Origin: Aureisphaera galaxeae
Lineage (GTDB): Bacteria > Bacteroidota > Bacteroidia > Flavobacteriales > Flavobacteriaceae
Direction: 5' to 3'
DNA: 64,000 bases
Assembly (NCBI RefSeq): GCF_028561275.1
Contig: NZ_JAQQTF010000007.1
Span: forward strand, 348,931-412,930
Below, in pieces: positions 43,053 to 52,148 of the stretch. Each line of letters opens with the position of its first letter. The stretch's first letter is position 1. The notes below the pieces were generated by a model. The model did not search any database, had not been told where the DNA came from, and was given only the letters and a program-made list of their open reading frames with translations. The position numbers and the translations under genes were made by a program.

Positions 43053-46000
43053 TAAAAATTAGCTGGATTGTAAAGATTAATACCGAATAAATGACCTCTT
43101 CTGGGAATATTCCAGAAATTTCTAACGAAGTTAGATCTTCCAAAATGGGTCTTAAAATTTTTCCAAGCGTCTAGGGAATACACCCTGTCCGGATTGGAAA
43201 AATCTCTAGGGCCAATTATTCTAAATTTACCAGAGTTCTTTATTGTTTCATAATAACCAATTGGGCCATCGAATTCGAATAAAGCTTGTTGTTCAGCAGA
43301 AAGACTTTCTGAAGCCCAAACACCTGGCAAACCAGGCCCTTCCTGAATTAAATCTTTATAAAAATGAGCTTGTTCGTGAATAAGTATTTCTTTAAAATAC
43401 CCAACGGTTCTTCCTTCTCCGAATTCATGTGATGAGACAGTAATGATCCCATGCTTATCTGTCATAGTTTCAACTTCCTGTGCTCCCGTAAACATGGATG
43501 TTCCACCGTACCTTTTTGTGAAAAAATCCACGGCTCGCTCCATTTTTTCATCAGCTATTCGTTCCAGTTCGGTATTTAGCATATCTCCTGCTTTATAATC
43601 GGCTAATGCTTTTTGAGCATCTTTATATAAATGTTTCAAAGTTCCGTCATTTGTTCCGAAATAACCTTCACTAAATAAATTCTGGAAACTTTCAACAGAA
43701 GAAGATATAAAAGCAAGTGCACCACCTGTAATTGATCCTCGTAAGAACCCCTGACCAATGTCATTCCCTTCTAACAAGGCTCCTACACTCCCCGTAACAC
43801 CTCCTGAGCCGGCACCAGACGCAACACTAGCAGCAAAGCTTCCCCCTGAGACATATTGTCCAATTCCACCTCCAAGAGCTCCAGTAACAGCACCTTTCCA
43901 AGCTCCGTCTAAGAATTCGCCTCCCGAAATATCAGCGGTAATACCTCCAATATAAAATCCGGTAATAGCTCCAATTATGATGGGGGTCCAGGCGAACTCT
44001 CCATCCGGATCGATGCTAATAATAGGATTATTGAAAGCATAAACATATGGACTTGAAAATTGATTTTGTGGATCTGTATTGAACCACCTTCCTATTGAAG
44101 CATCATAATTTCTCGAACCAAAATCGTACCAGCTCAGATCTAGCTCCGACTGTAGTTGTTTGCCTCCAAATTTCCACTGCTGTGCAATAGCATTTCCACC
44201 TCCGGTAATGCCCGAATTATATCCCTGATGCTTTAAGCCGAAAGGATAGTAATGAGATTCTTCAATTATTTCTGACATGCTAACAGCCCCATTTTTGTTT
44301 AAATCACTATAGGACAATCGAACATTTCCCAGATGATCCGTGTACTGAAACACATAATTATATGCACTATATGTCGTTTGACCTGTGTCAATATCAAATC
44401 CGGTTACTGATTTTGTGTCGCTTCCATCTGTAGGAATCACAGGCGTTGGTTCTACATACCCTTCAGGATGTCCAAAGAATTGAAGTAAATTATCTCCTGA
44501 ACCAATTTGATTGTAAATGTGTCCACCATCATATTGCGTTATTACAGGTATAGGATTGACTCCCGAGGGAGTAAATTTTTTCTCAATTTTATTTCCAGTG
44601 GCGTCATAAATATATTCTATAATTCCACCAACTCCATTGTTATCAATGTTCACAAAAGTTGGCAAGTTCAGGTGGTTATACGAAATACTTACAATGTTCT
44701 TATTGGCATCACTAATTAGATTACCATTGTCATCATAAACATAATCTTGAAGGTTATTATTTGAATCATTAAAACCCTTATATTTTTGCGTTGAGGTGCT
44801 ATTATCAATTACCCCTAAAAGCTTATTTCCATCATAGTTATACACTAAATTATCCCATTGTGCTGCCCCCCCATTTTCATTATCCCCCCAACGGATCATT
44901 GACATAAGATTCCCATTTAGGTCATAATCTATCCCCCAAATACTATGATTGTCGTCTGTGTTTAAATCACTTCCCACTCTACTAAATGCTGCTTTCACCC
45001 TATTTAAAGCGTCATATTTGTATCCATAGCTTCTTCTTTGAGAATCAACATTGTTTGTTTTCCAAATAGTTTGAGCAATATTCCCATTGTACAAGGGGAT
45101 GGTTTTGCCAGGATCTCCAGCTGAACCTTCAATGTCCCTGTTGTAAATTATTCTGAATTTGAAAAGATCTGTATCCGGAGCAAGAAGAGTGGAAACAGTC
45201 CCAATATTGTTGATATCCGTTAGCCATCCTCTTACATTATATTCGTAATCTACAGTTTGTAAGGATTTATCGATGTTGGTAGCGTAAAATTGGAGGTTAC
45301 TTATACTGGCACCAGGTGTATAGAACGATACGTCCCCTACCAGAGCAGGATTTGACAGAGATACATCATAAGTATAAATAGAATTACCATTATGTAAAAA
45401 ATGGAGATTATTGCCATCCTGTTCAATCGCAAATAAATCCCCTTCATTGTACTGATAATAGGGTCCCGTATATATGGTTACATTATTCTCCCTAATTCTT
45501 ACACGAAATCTATTGGGGTTGGAGCCCGTTCCCAGGAAGAAAAATGCATAATCGATTTCCCCGTCACCACTACCAGTGTTACTGTCATTGAGACCAGCAT
45601 AGTACTTTTTTTGGACGTCGCCGGCAACAAAGGAAAGCCCTCCATCACCTAGGAGTTCTCCAATAGTGGCCAAGCCAGCATCGTAAGCACCGGAGGAACC
45701 TGTTTTGGTAATTACTCCAACAGACGAAACGCTAACATTAACAATATCCGTATAACCATTTTTAAAGAGTTCGCCACCAACTTTTTTTCTAACCAATTGC
45801 CCAATTTCATCAAATTCATTATGGACTATTAATTGGGTTGGTTCGTTATCTATTCTTTGTTGATGGGTTATGAGTCGTCCAATATGGTCATATGAATAAT
45901 AATCTCTTGTTGTGATGGTAGCATTTCCAGCCTTACTATGAGTGGTTTGACTTTCAGTTGTTTTGCCTGTAAAGTCAAGTTTACTGTGGATAGCATTTGT

Positions 46001-47866
46001 GGTGAGAAGATATTCATTGCGGGAACCCGCGTAAATTACTCTCCCATATTCGTCATATCCAATCAAAGAAATCCGCCAATCATTAGTGCCTAGAACTCTT
46101 TCACGATTTACTGTGAGAAGTCCTTTCGTTTCAACCTGGGTGGATTCACCAAAAATAGATGTTGGCAAGGCAATACCCGTATGATCTATGTAGTTATCAT
46201 AATAGTTGATTGACAAAACCTCAATATTCAAGGTCGGATAGGCACTATTGCTGTAGTAAATATTAGTATCTCCTAAAGTAATAGGGTTTTCTAGTCTCTC
46301 TTCTATTATCGGTTGTGATGTAAGTTCAACCATTAATGCAGATCTATTCAAATTATTTGAATATAATCCGCTGTACGCTAGTCTTCCAAAAGCGTCGTAT
46401 TTTTTAAATAACCACTTTCCTTGATTCCTTAGATTTGCATCTTGTAGTAAAATTGGTTGATCTAACTTATTATATATGATGCTTTCCCAACCCTTCGAAG
46501 GAGTTTTTTGTTCAATAATTCGATTTTGATCGTCATATTTGTATTGGAAAACCAATTTGTCTAATATTTCCTGGTCATTGCCCTGGGTTGTTTGAACTGT
46601 TTGTCCACTTTCATTAATTGTACTCACCAGAAACATGTAATTCGGATCGTTGTCGTGTGTAATTGAGTTTCTTAGGTTTATATGTAAATTGTTGTTAATA
46701 AGTGCAAATTCGTACCAAATATCATTGGGGAAAACGGGACTTTCAATAGTAAAAAGCACTTGATCTGTTAGATGGTTTCCATTATTAGGAATGGAATATA
46801 CTTGTCCAATTTCGAAGTAGGCACCAGTTCCTCCATACGCCCAATCATCATACTCCATATTAAAATTCCAGTTTAATGTATAGATGGTATCTCCATTTCC
46901 ATCAACTTGACTCGTTAGATCGATTATGCCAGAACCTGTTCCATCGGTTGTTTCCGGAGATTCAACGATATCATCTTGTGTTAATGTTTCAGAAAATTCC
47001 AAGTACTGACCAAGGGCTATAACTTCGGAAGCCTCAGGAGGAATTTTAAATGCTACTCTTCCCAAATGGTCATATACCATGTATGTAGATAGCTTAGTAA
47101 CTGAGTTGTCTTTCCAAACATAGTTATTTGTCAATAACTCTCTGCCGCTCTTATCCGTAAAAGTTTCCGTAGTGTGTAGATTTCCGCTAGTCCAATTTTC
47201 ATTTTTCAATATAGATTTAACTAACTTGTCTTCAGTGTAATATCCTTGATAGTGCAAATTTGCAGTACCATTACTATCATATGAAACCGTGAACTTCTTA
47301 ACTTCGGTATTATTGTTAGTTTCAAAACTGGATTTGACCGTATGTTCTCCTCCATTTCCTAAACGCCAATCGAAGCCTGGGGCAGAAGTTTCTTCAACTT
47401 TACTTAAAGGAGAATCGTCATAACGCGTTTCGACAAACGGATTATCCCAGTCTGGTATTAATGTTAAACCATTATTTTGATAAAAATCGTCCGGAAATTT
47501 GGCTTTATAATAATCAGCTGTTTCTCTTTGAATGGTCACCCCATTAACACCCTCATAATATTCGGCATTATTATTCGCTTTGGGAAGAGGAAGGTATTGG
47601 CGATTTTGCCTTCCGTAAGAATCATAATATATATGGGTTATCAGGTCTTCACTGCTTCCTCCTGCCATTACAGAAACATTTTGAATAGGCCTATTTAGGC
47701 CATCGTAGTAAGTGACTGCTTCGATTTTTTCACTGTCTAAAACATTGCCATCTTGCGTTTCAACTTGGTAAGTGGTTGATTTTGTATAGTTTTCAGTATT
47801 GGTTTGAGATCTACAAATACCAGAAAATAAAAATAATAATATCAAGAAAATGATATTTCTAGTCAT
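43052..47866 (-). CDS. RHS-repeat polymorphic toxin candidate with HExxH C-terminal domain
   Basis: 1604 residues. Signal peptide MTRNIIFLILLFLFSGICRS, DUF6443-type N-terminal module (YYDGLNRPIQNVSVMAGGSS), then RHS/YD repeats over about residues 150-1250. The core-associated motif comes next (YASIGRWFNTDPQN-like: YDASIGRWFNTDPQNQFSSP, YAFNNPIISIDPDG). After the core there is a glycine-rich linker (about 1300-1400). The variable C-terminal domain ends the protein and contains the zinc-type motif HEQAH (H1497 and H1501; nucleotides 43364-43378) in ILIHEQAHFYKDL. RHS C-termini vary strain by strain and are usually toxins. Here a metallopeptidase-like activity is suggested. The signal peptide points to Sec export to the cell surface rather than loading into the nearby injection system. 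Confidence 0.85.
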   Translation of the reverse strand: MTRNIIFLILLFLFSGICRSQTNTENYTKSTTYQVETQDGNVLDSEKIEAVTYYDGLNRPIQNVSVMAGGSSEDLITHIYYDSYGRQNRQYLPLPKANNNAEYYEGVNGVTIQRETADYYKAKFPDDFYQNNGLTLIPDWDNPFVETRYDDSPLSKVEETSAPGFDWRLGNGGEHTVKSSFETNNNTEVKKFTVSYDSNGTANLHYQGYYTEDKLVKSILKNENWTSGNLHTTETFTDKSGRELLTNNYVWKDNSVTKLSTYMVYDHLGRVAFKIPPEASEVIALGQYLEFSETLTQDDIVESPETTDGTGSGIIDLTSQVDGNGDTIYTLNWNFNMEYDDWAYGGTGAYFEIGQVYSIPNNGNHLTDQVLFTIESPVFPNDIWYEFALINNNLHINLRNSITHDNDPNYMFLVSTINESGQTVQTTQGNDQEILDKLVFQYKYDDQNRIIEQKTPSKGWESIIYNKLDQPILLQDANLRNQGKWLFKKYDAFGRLAYSGLYSNNLNRSALMVELTSQPIIEERLENPITLGDTNIYYSNSAYPTLNIEVLSINYYDNYIDHTGIALPTSIFGESTQVETKGLLTVNRERVLGTNDWRISLIGYDEYGRVIYAGSRNEYLLTTNAIHSKLDFTGKTTESQTTHSKAGNATITTRDYYSYDHIGRLITHQQRIDNEPTQLIVHNEFDEIGQLVRKKVGGELFKNGYTDIVNVSVSSVGVITKTGSSGAYDAGLATIGELLGDGGLSFVAGDVQKKYYAGLNDSNTGSGDGEIDYAFFFLGTGSNPNRFRVRIRENNVTIYTGPYYQYNEGDLFAIEQDGNNLHFLHNGNSIYTYDVSLSNPALVGDVSFYTPGASISNLQFYATNIDKSLQTVDYEYNVRGWLTDINNIGTVSTLLAPDTDLFKFRIIYNRDIEGSAGDPGKTIPLYNGNIAQTIWKTNNVDSQRRSYGYKYDALNRVKAAFSRVGSDLNTDDNHSIWGIDYDLNGNLMSMIRWGDNENGGAAQWDNLVYNYDGNKLLGVIDNSTSTQKYKGFNDSNNNLQDYVYDDNGNLISDANKNIVSISYNHLNLPTFVNIDNNGVGGIIEYIYDATGNKIEKKFTPSGVNPIPVITQYDGGHIYNQIGSGDNLLQFFGHPEGYVEPTPVIPTDGSDTKSVTGFDIDTGQTTYSAYNYVFQYTDHLGNVRLSYSDLNKNGAVSMSEIIEESHYYPFGLKHQGYNSGITGGGNAIAQQWKFGGKQLQSELDLSWYDFGSRNYDASIGRWFNTDPQNQFSSPYVYAFNNPIISIDPDGEFAWTPIIIGAITGFYIGGITADISGGEFLDGAWKGAVTGALGGGIGQYVSGGSFAASVASGAGSGGVTGSVGALLEGNDIGQGFLRGSITGGALAFISSSVESFQNLFSEGYFGTNDGTLKHLYKDAQKALADYKAGDMLNTELERIADEKMERAVDFFTKRYGGTSMFTGAQEVETMTDKHGIITVSSHEFGEGRTVGYFKEILIHEQAHFYKDLIQEGPGLPGVWASESLSAEQQALFEFDGPIGYYETIKNSGKFRIIGPRDFSNPDRVYSLDAWKNFKTHFGRSNFVRNFWNIPRRGHLFGINLYNPANF

Positions 47867-48454
47867 ATCAAAAATGTTTCAAATTAAAAAACTCGTGTAT
47901 TAACAATTGCCCAAAATGGGGAGGGAGATTTTTGAGCTAAAATTGCCCTCTAATTTATGTAATAAACGCTCTCTTTGCAACGTATCTTGTTAATTAGTAC
48001 CGACAATTCAAGAATTTCGACTTATTGTCTGTATTCAAAATTCTGAAATTCAACAAGTTGATTCTTTGTTGGAAAATCGAACTTTTTCAAGAATTTCGAC
48101 TTTTACGTCCTCACCCAAATCGAACACAATTGTAGGAATAAAGGGTGAACGTGAAATACGCAATCCCTTTTACGGTCGACCTAATTCGTTAAACGGTTGA
48201 AAAAGAATAGGAAACGGTTTGGAAGGGAACTTCAGAAGTACATTTTAGAGAAATAATAACGTAACAATCTGATAACGTGAGGTTTATAAAATAGTAAATC
48301 TTCTTCAAACCACCAAATGTCAACACCCAAAATCCACACAGGGTTTTTCCCCTAAATAATCCAATGAATCCCCCCGACCAAAACGGGTAGAACGACTGCT
48401 ACATTTTTCTTACAAATTGAGGAGCTTAGATGTCTCAAAAATCAAGGGGAAATA
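47867..48454. other. 588-nt divergent region between RHS cassette and injection-system operon
   Basis: No gene. It holds a 17-bp direct repeat, TTCAAGAATTTCGACTT, at 48007-48023 and 48086-48102, 79 bp apart (start to start), with partial copies around it (AAAATTCTGAAATTC near 48033). No perfect TAnnTTTG box on either strand. Must contain the promoters of both the RHS cassette and the injection-system operon. Confidence 0.6.
48007..48102. repeat. Pair of 17-bp direct repeats in the divergent region
   Basis: TTCAAGAATTTCGACTT, identical at 48007-48023 and 48086-48102. Spacing is close to 7.5 helical turns. Candidate binding sites for a regulator of one or both neighbouring operons. Confidence 0.55.
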
Positions 48455-49117
48455 ATGGCTTCAGATGTCATCAGCAAAACACTGCAGTTTTTAAAAGCTA
48501 AAGTAGATACCTATAATAGTAATGTAACTCCTATTGTAGAGATCACAAATATCGCCACACTTAACGATGGGGATGAGTACTTGCACTCTACCACACCCAT
48601 TACACTTTCCATCGTTAATATTGAAGAAGATACCGTGGCCAAAGTGCCCAATGTATACCTTCCCAATACTACACAGGCTTCCAGTGTAGAACGATATAAG
48701 AACCCTGCCCAAAACTTGGTCATCTCATTGCTGTTTACTTCCTATAATAAGGAGCAAGCCAGCGATAAGTATGAAGACGGTCTCTTAAAACTGGAACATG
48801 TAATTCGTTGTTTTCAGGAACAGCATGTATTCTATATCGATGGCACTACCGAAGTAGACCCTACCCAAGACCATATAAAAATCATTCTCGATCTGGAAAG
48901 CCTAAAGTTGAGCGAGCTCAACCAATTGTGGTCCATGCTCGGGAACAAATACATGCCCTCGGTGCTGTACAAAATGCGGATGATCACCATTCAGCATGAT
49001 GAAGAAGATGGTGGTAGTACCGTAGAGCGCCTCCGATTGAAGCTCTGGAACGACAACCCGAACGATATCGCCGGACAACTAGAAGAAAGTGATGAAATAA
49101 TTCTAAACAATCCTTAA
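48455..49117 (+). CDS. DUF4255 protein, tail terminator/cap of the injection system
   Basis: 220 residues, DUF4255 family (Pvc16/Afp16-type). Visible wording: VISKTLQFLKAKVDTYNSNV, then LSIVNIEEDTVAKVPNV and the C-terminal KMRMITIQHDEEDGG. Members cap the end of the sheath-tube in phage-tail-like injection systems. Here it is the first gene of the operon, unlike in the PVC clusters where it is near the end. The start follows a purine-rich AAGGGGA stretch 5-11 nt upstream. No signal peptide, consistent with cytoplasmic assembly. Confidence 0.88.
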   Translation: MASDVISKTLQFLKAKVDTYNSNVTPIVEITNIATLNDGDEYLHSTTPITLSIVNIEEDTVAKVPNVYLPNTTQASSVERYKNPAQNLVISLLFTSYNKEQASDKYEDGLLKLEHVIRCFQEQHVFYIDGTTEVDPTQDHIKIILDLESLKLSELNQLWSMLGNKYMPSVLYKMRMITIQHDEEDGGSTVERLRLKLWNDNPNDIAGQLEESDEIILNNP

Positions 49118-49129
49118 AAATCAGAAATT

Positions 49130-51046
49130 ATGATAAGTTCAATCAAAACACCTGGGGTGTACATCCATGAGATCAACGGATTTCCCCCAAGTATCGCCCA
49201 AGTGGCAACTGCCATACCCGCTTTCATTGGGTATACAGAGAAGGGCCCTACCGAGCCTACCAAGGTGACCTCGCTTTTGGAATACGAGGAGAACTTTGGA
49301 GGTGCTCCAGAACCGGCTGGGGTGAACATTACCTTGAACGTGGAGTACACGGTGACCGAAAGCCAGTTCAAGATGTACAACAGTTTGCGTTTGTTCTTCG
49401 CCAATGGCGGGGGTGAATGCTATATCGTTTCCATCGGGGACTACGAAACCGCAACTCCATTTTCCTCTGCCGATCCCTTCAATGATGGATTGGACCTTTT
49501 GGAAAAAGTAGATGAGGTAACTTTATTATTGTTCCCAGATGCGGTGAATCTTGGAGCTACTAACCTTGGTTTGGTTCAGAAACACGCCTTAATGCAGTGT
49601 GCCGACCTAATGGATCGCTTCACGGTTATGGATGTGATTCAAACTTCAGGTCCAGCCAACGGACTGGAGCAGGACTCTGCCGATTTCCGTGATCAAGTAG
49701 GAAACCAAAACCTGAAATATGGTGCGGCCTACTATCCGTACTTACAGACCAGTTTCGGTTACAACTTCAGATTTAACGACATTAACGGAACCGCGGCAGG
49801 GAAAGTAGACTTCGCTACCCTGTATGCTTCCGATGCTACCATTACCTCGGCATTGAGCGACTTCGCTACCATGAATACCGATATTAACGATGGAGCCAAC
49901 GGAATTCTAGCCGACTGGGATGCTGCCCAAGCGGCCAACCCAAAAGTGACGGTTGCTGCCGACGGTGACGTAGCCAATTACCTATCCAATATCTTCGGAT
50001 TGTTGGCCACCTTAGGAGATCCTGTAGCCGATATTTCACATACTGGTTTAGAGACTTTGGTAACCGATATGATTACCACGTCCCTTCGTCCGGTAGTGCT
50101 GAAGTTGGTACAGATCAACTTGGCCTATGACGGACTGGGAGGAACTATCCTAGATGTTTCTGGAGGTGGTGTTGGAGGTGATTTTGTAAATGCCCAGTGG
50201 GGTGATTTTACCTCAAATGGAGCTGCTGGAGATTATCCTGTAACAGGAACGAACCCCTATACTGCTCTTATTGAAGACAGTGGCAACCCAGGAAATGCAG
50301 ATTTGGCCAAGACAGCGGCCCAATTGGATAAGTTGTTCAGTCAAGTAACTACAGCTATGACAGCTGCTATTAGCGCGGTGGAGGAGTACGAGCTGAAGGT
50401 TGAAAATGACCTTACTTCTATGTTGCCAGTATATCCCTCGATCATCGCAGAGCTTAACAAGAGTATGAACCACGTACCTCCAAGTGGAGCTATGGTAGGG
50501 GTTTATGCTAATGTAGATGCTACGCGTGGAGTTTGGAAAGCACCTGGAAATGTTAGCGTAAACGGAATCATTGGCTTGGCCGATGATATTACCGACAAGG
50601 AGCAGGAGAATATGAACATCCACGAGTCGGGTAAATCCATTAACGCCATCCGTAAGTTCACAGGAAAAGGCTTGTTGGTTTGGGGTGTAAGAACCTTAGA
50701 CGGCAATAGCAATGACTGGAGATATATTAACGTACGTCGTTTGGCCAATATGATCGAAGAGTCGGCCAAGAAAGCTTGTATGAACTTCGTGTTCGAACCT
50801 AATGTGAAACAAACATGGGTGAACATTAAAGGAATGATAGAAAACTACCTCACCACCCTTTGGAGCGACGGAGCATTGGCAGGAGCCAAAGCAGAAGATG
50901 CCTTCTTCGTGAGTGTAGGGTTGAATGAAACCATGTCTGCACAGGATGTATTGGAAGGAAGACTGATCGTGAAGATTGGTTATGCACCATCCCGTCCTGC
51001 GGAATTCATCATTCTTGAGTTCATTCAGACACAACAAAAATCTTAA
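49130..51046 (+). CDS. Contractile tail sheath protein
   Basis: 638 residues, phage tail sheath family. The N-terminus ISSIKTPGVYIHEINGFPPS is the classical sheath start (TPGVY.EE). The C-terminal half has DDITDKEQENMNIHESGKSI, GKGLLVWGVRTL and RRLANMIEESAKKACMNFVF, then the last strand FVSVGLNETMSAQDVLEGRL. Residues about 215-430 form an Asp/Gly/Thr/Ala-rich insertion not present in short sheaths. PVC systems have three shorter sheath genes (about 350-470 residues). Here one long sheath serves. It builds the outer contractile cylinder. Confidence 0.93.
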   Translation: MISSIKTPGVYIHEINGFPPSIAQVATAIPAFIGYTEKGPTEPTKVTSLLEYEENFGGAPEPAGVNITLNVEYTVTESQFKMYNSLRLFFANGGGECYIVSIGDYETATPFSSADPFNDGLDLLEKVDEVTLLLFPDAVNLGATNLGLVQKHALMQCADLMDRFTVMDVIQTSGPANGLEQDSADFRDQVGNQNLKYGAAYYPYLQTSFGYNFRFNDINGTAAGKVDFATLYASDATITSALSDFATMNTDINDGANGILADWDAAQAANPKVTVAADGDVANYLSNIFGLLATLGDPVADISHTGLETLVTDMITTSLRPVVLKLVQINLAYDGLGGTILDVSGGGVGGDFVNAQWGDFTSNGAAGDYPVTGTNPYTALIEDSGNPGNADLAKTAAQLDKLFSQVTTAMTAAISAVEEYELKVENDLTSMLPVYPSIIAELNKSMNHVPPSGAMVGVYANVDATRGVWKAPGNVSVNGIIGLADDITDKEQENMNIHESGKSINAIRKFTGKGLLVWGVRTLDGNSNDWRYINVRRLANMIEESAKKACMNFVFEPNVKQTWVNIKGMIENYLTTLWSDGALAGAKAEDAFFVSVGLNETMSAQDVLEGRLIVKIGYAPSRPAEFIILEFIQTQQKS

Positions 51047-51073
51047 AAAACAGAACCATAAAATAGAATAGTC

Positions 51074-51505
51074 ATGGCAGATTATCCATTACCAAAGTTC
51101 CATTTTAGAGTAGAATGGGGCGGAACACGCATAGGATTTCAAGAGGTTTCAGGTCTTAACAAAGAACTGGAAGTACTTGAGTACAGAGAAGGATCCAGTC
51201 CGGAGTATTTTAAGCATAAAATGCCTGGAATGCACAAGCTGAGCAACATCACCTTGAAGAGAGGTGTTTTCCATAACGACAATGAGTTCTACGACTGGTA
51301 CAATACCGTGGCGCTGAACACCGTGGAAAAGAGGGACATTACCATTTCCCTGTTGAATGAAAATCACGAGCCAGCCATCGTTTGGAAGGTGAAGGATTGC
51401 TTTATCGTATCGTTGAAGTGTACCGACCTTAAGGCGGATGAGAACGCTAACGCGATCGACACAGTAGAGATAGCCAATCATGGGTTTACCATGGAACACG
51501 CGTAA
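51074..51505 (+). CDS. Tail tube protein 1
   Basis: 143 residues, T4 gp19-like tube family (Pvc1/Afp1-type). Key wording: KFHFRVEWGGTRIGFQEVSG, then EYREGSSPEYFKHKMPGMHK and SLKCTDLKADENANAIDTVE. Rings of this protein form the inner tube that is propelled when the sheath contracts. Follows the sheath gene by 27 nt. A second tube gene with a related but distinct sequence follows after 3 nt. Such pairs usually divide into a main tube and a baseplate-proximal tube initiator. Confidence 0.92.
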   Translation: MADYPLPKFHFRVEWGGTRIGFQEVSGLNKELEVLEYREGSSPEYFKHKMPGMHKLSNITLKRGVFHNDNEFYDWYNTVALNTVEKRDITISLLNENHEPAIVWKVKDCFIVSLKCTDLKADENANAIDTVEIANHGFTMEHA

Positions 51506-51508
51506 ACC

Positions 51509-51961
51509 ATGCCAGACGGAATGCCATTAAGCGGGTACCATTTCTCGGTCATCTTCGAGCTATTACCTCAGTTTAGTATCGATACTAAATTCCAGAGCGT
51601 AACGGGCTTGAAGGCCACTATGGAGACCGAGACCATTTCCGAAGGGGGACAGAATATGTACAAGATCACCCTTCCGAAACGGACCACCCACGAGAATTTG
51701 GTACTCAAACGAGGCCTTACCAAGGAACTTTCGGGTCTACGCATGTGGACCACGAAAGCCTTGAACGACTTCGTGTACCATCCGGCAAATCTGGTCATAT
51801 CCTTGCTCAATGAGAACCACAATCCCGTAAAGGTTTGGTATGTATCACAGGCCATACCCATAGGATTGGAAACCTCCGGTTTTAATGCCGAAGAGAACAA
51901 ACTGGTTATAGAAACCTTTACCCTTAAGTACCAACATTTTAAAGAGATCCCTATCCCTTAA
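51509..51961 (+). CDS. Tail tube protein 2 (tube initiator type)
   Basis: 150 residues, same gp19-like fold as the preceding gene: SGYHFSVIFELLPQFSIDTK, then ITLPKRTTHENLVLKRGLTK and LETSGFNAEENKLVIETFTL. It is likely the Pvc5-type tube initiator that joins the tube to the hub, because it is the second tube gene and is followed by hub genes. This is inference. No signal peptide. Confidence 0.88.
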   Translation: MPDGMPLSGYHFSVIFELLPQFSIDTKFQSVTGLKATMETETISEGGQNMYKITLPKRTTHENLVLKRGLTKELSGLRMWTTKALNDFVYHPANLVISLLNENHNPVKVWYVSQAIPIGLETSGFNAEENKLVIETFTLKYQHFKEIPIP

Positions 51962-51971
51962 ATCTTTTACA

Positions 51972-52148
51972 ATGGCTATAGAAATTAAAGAACTTCATAT
52001 CAAGGTAAAAGTAGAGGACGCACCCAAAAAGGAAGTGGTATACCACAACCAACAAACGGTGGTGAACCAAGAGGTGATGACTGCGGAAATCATTAAAAAA
52101 TGTACGCGTAACGTGTTAGAAATCCTTAAAGAAAGACAAGAACGATGA
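51972..52148 (+). CDS. DUF5908-like small protein (58 aa)
   Basis: A short frame from ATG at 51972 to TGA at 52148: MAIEIKELHIKVKVEDAPKK ... EILKERQER. The start IEIKELHIKV is the conserved beginning of a small family (DUF5908) found in Bacteroidota injection-system operons, always at this position between the tube and hub genes. The C-terminal half is predicted helical (TAEIIKKCTRNVLEILKE). Overlaps the next gene by four bases (ATGA), a strong sign of real, coupled translation. The PVC family has a similarly small Pvc6 at this position. Function unknown, possibly an assembly or linker piece. Confidence 0.82.
   Translation: MAIEIKELHIKVKVEDAPKKEVVYHNQQTVVNQEVMTAEIIKKCTRNVLEILKERQER

Noticed and set aside
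43052-47866. RHS protein as cargo of the injection system
   Set aside because: It has a clear Sec signal peptide and lies on the opposite strand in its own operon. Cargo proteins for such particles are loaded in the cytoplasm. A functional link is not supported, only proximity.
48007-48102. CRISPR-like array
   Set aside because: Only two copies of a 17-bp repeat, no further units, no cas genes.
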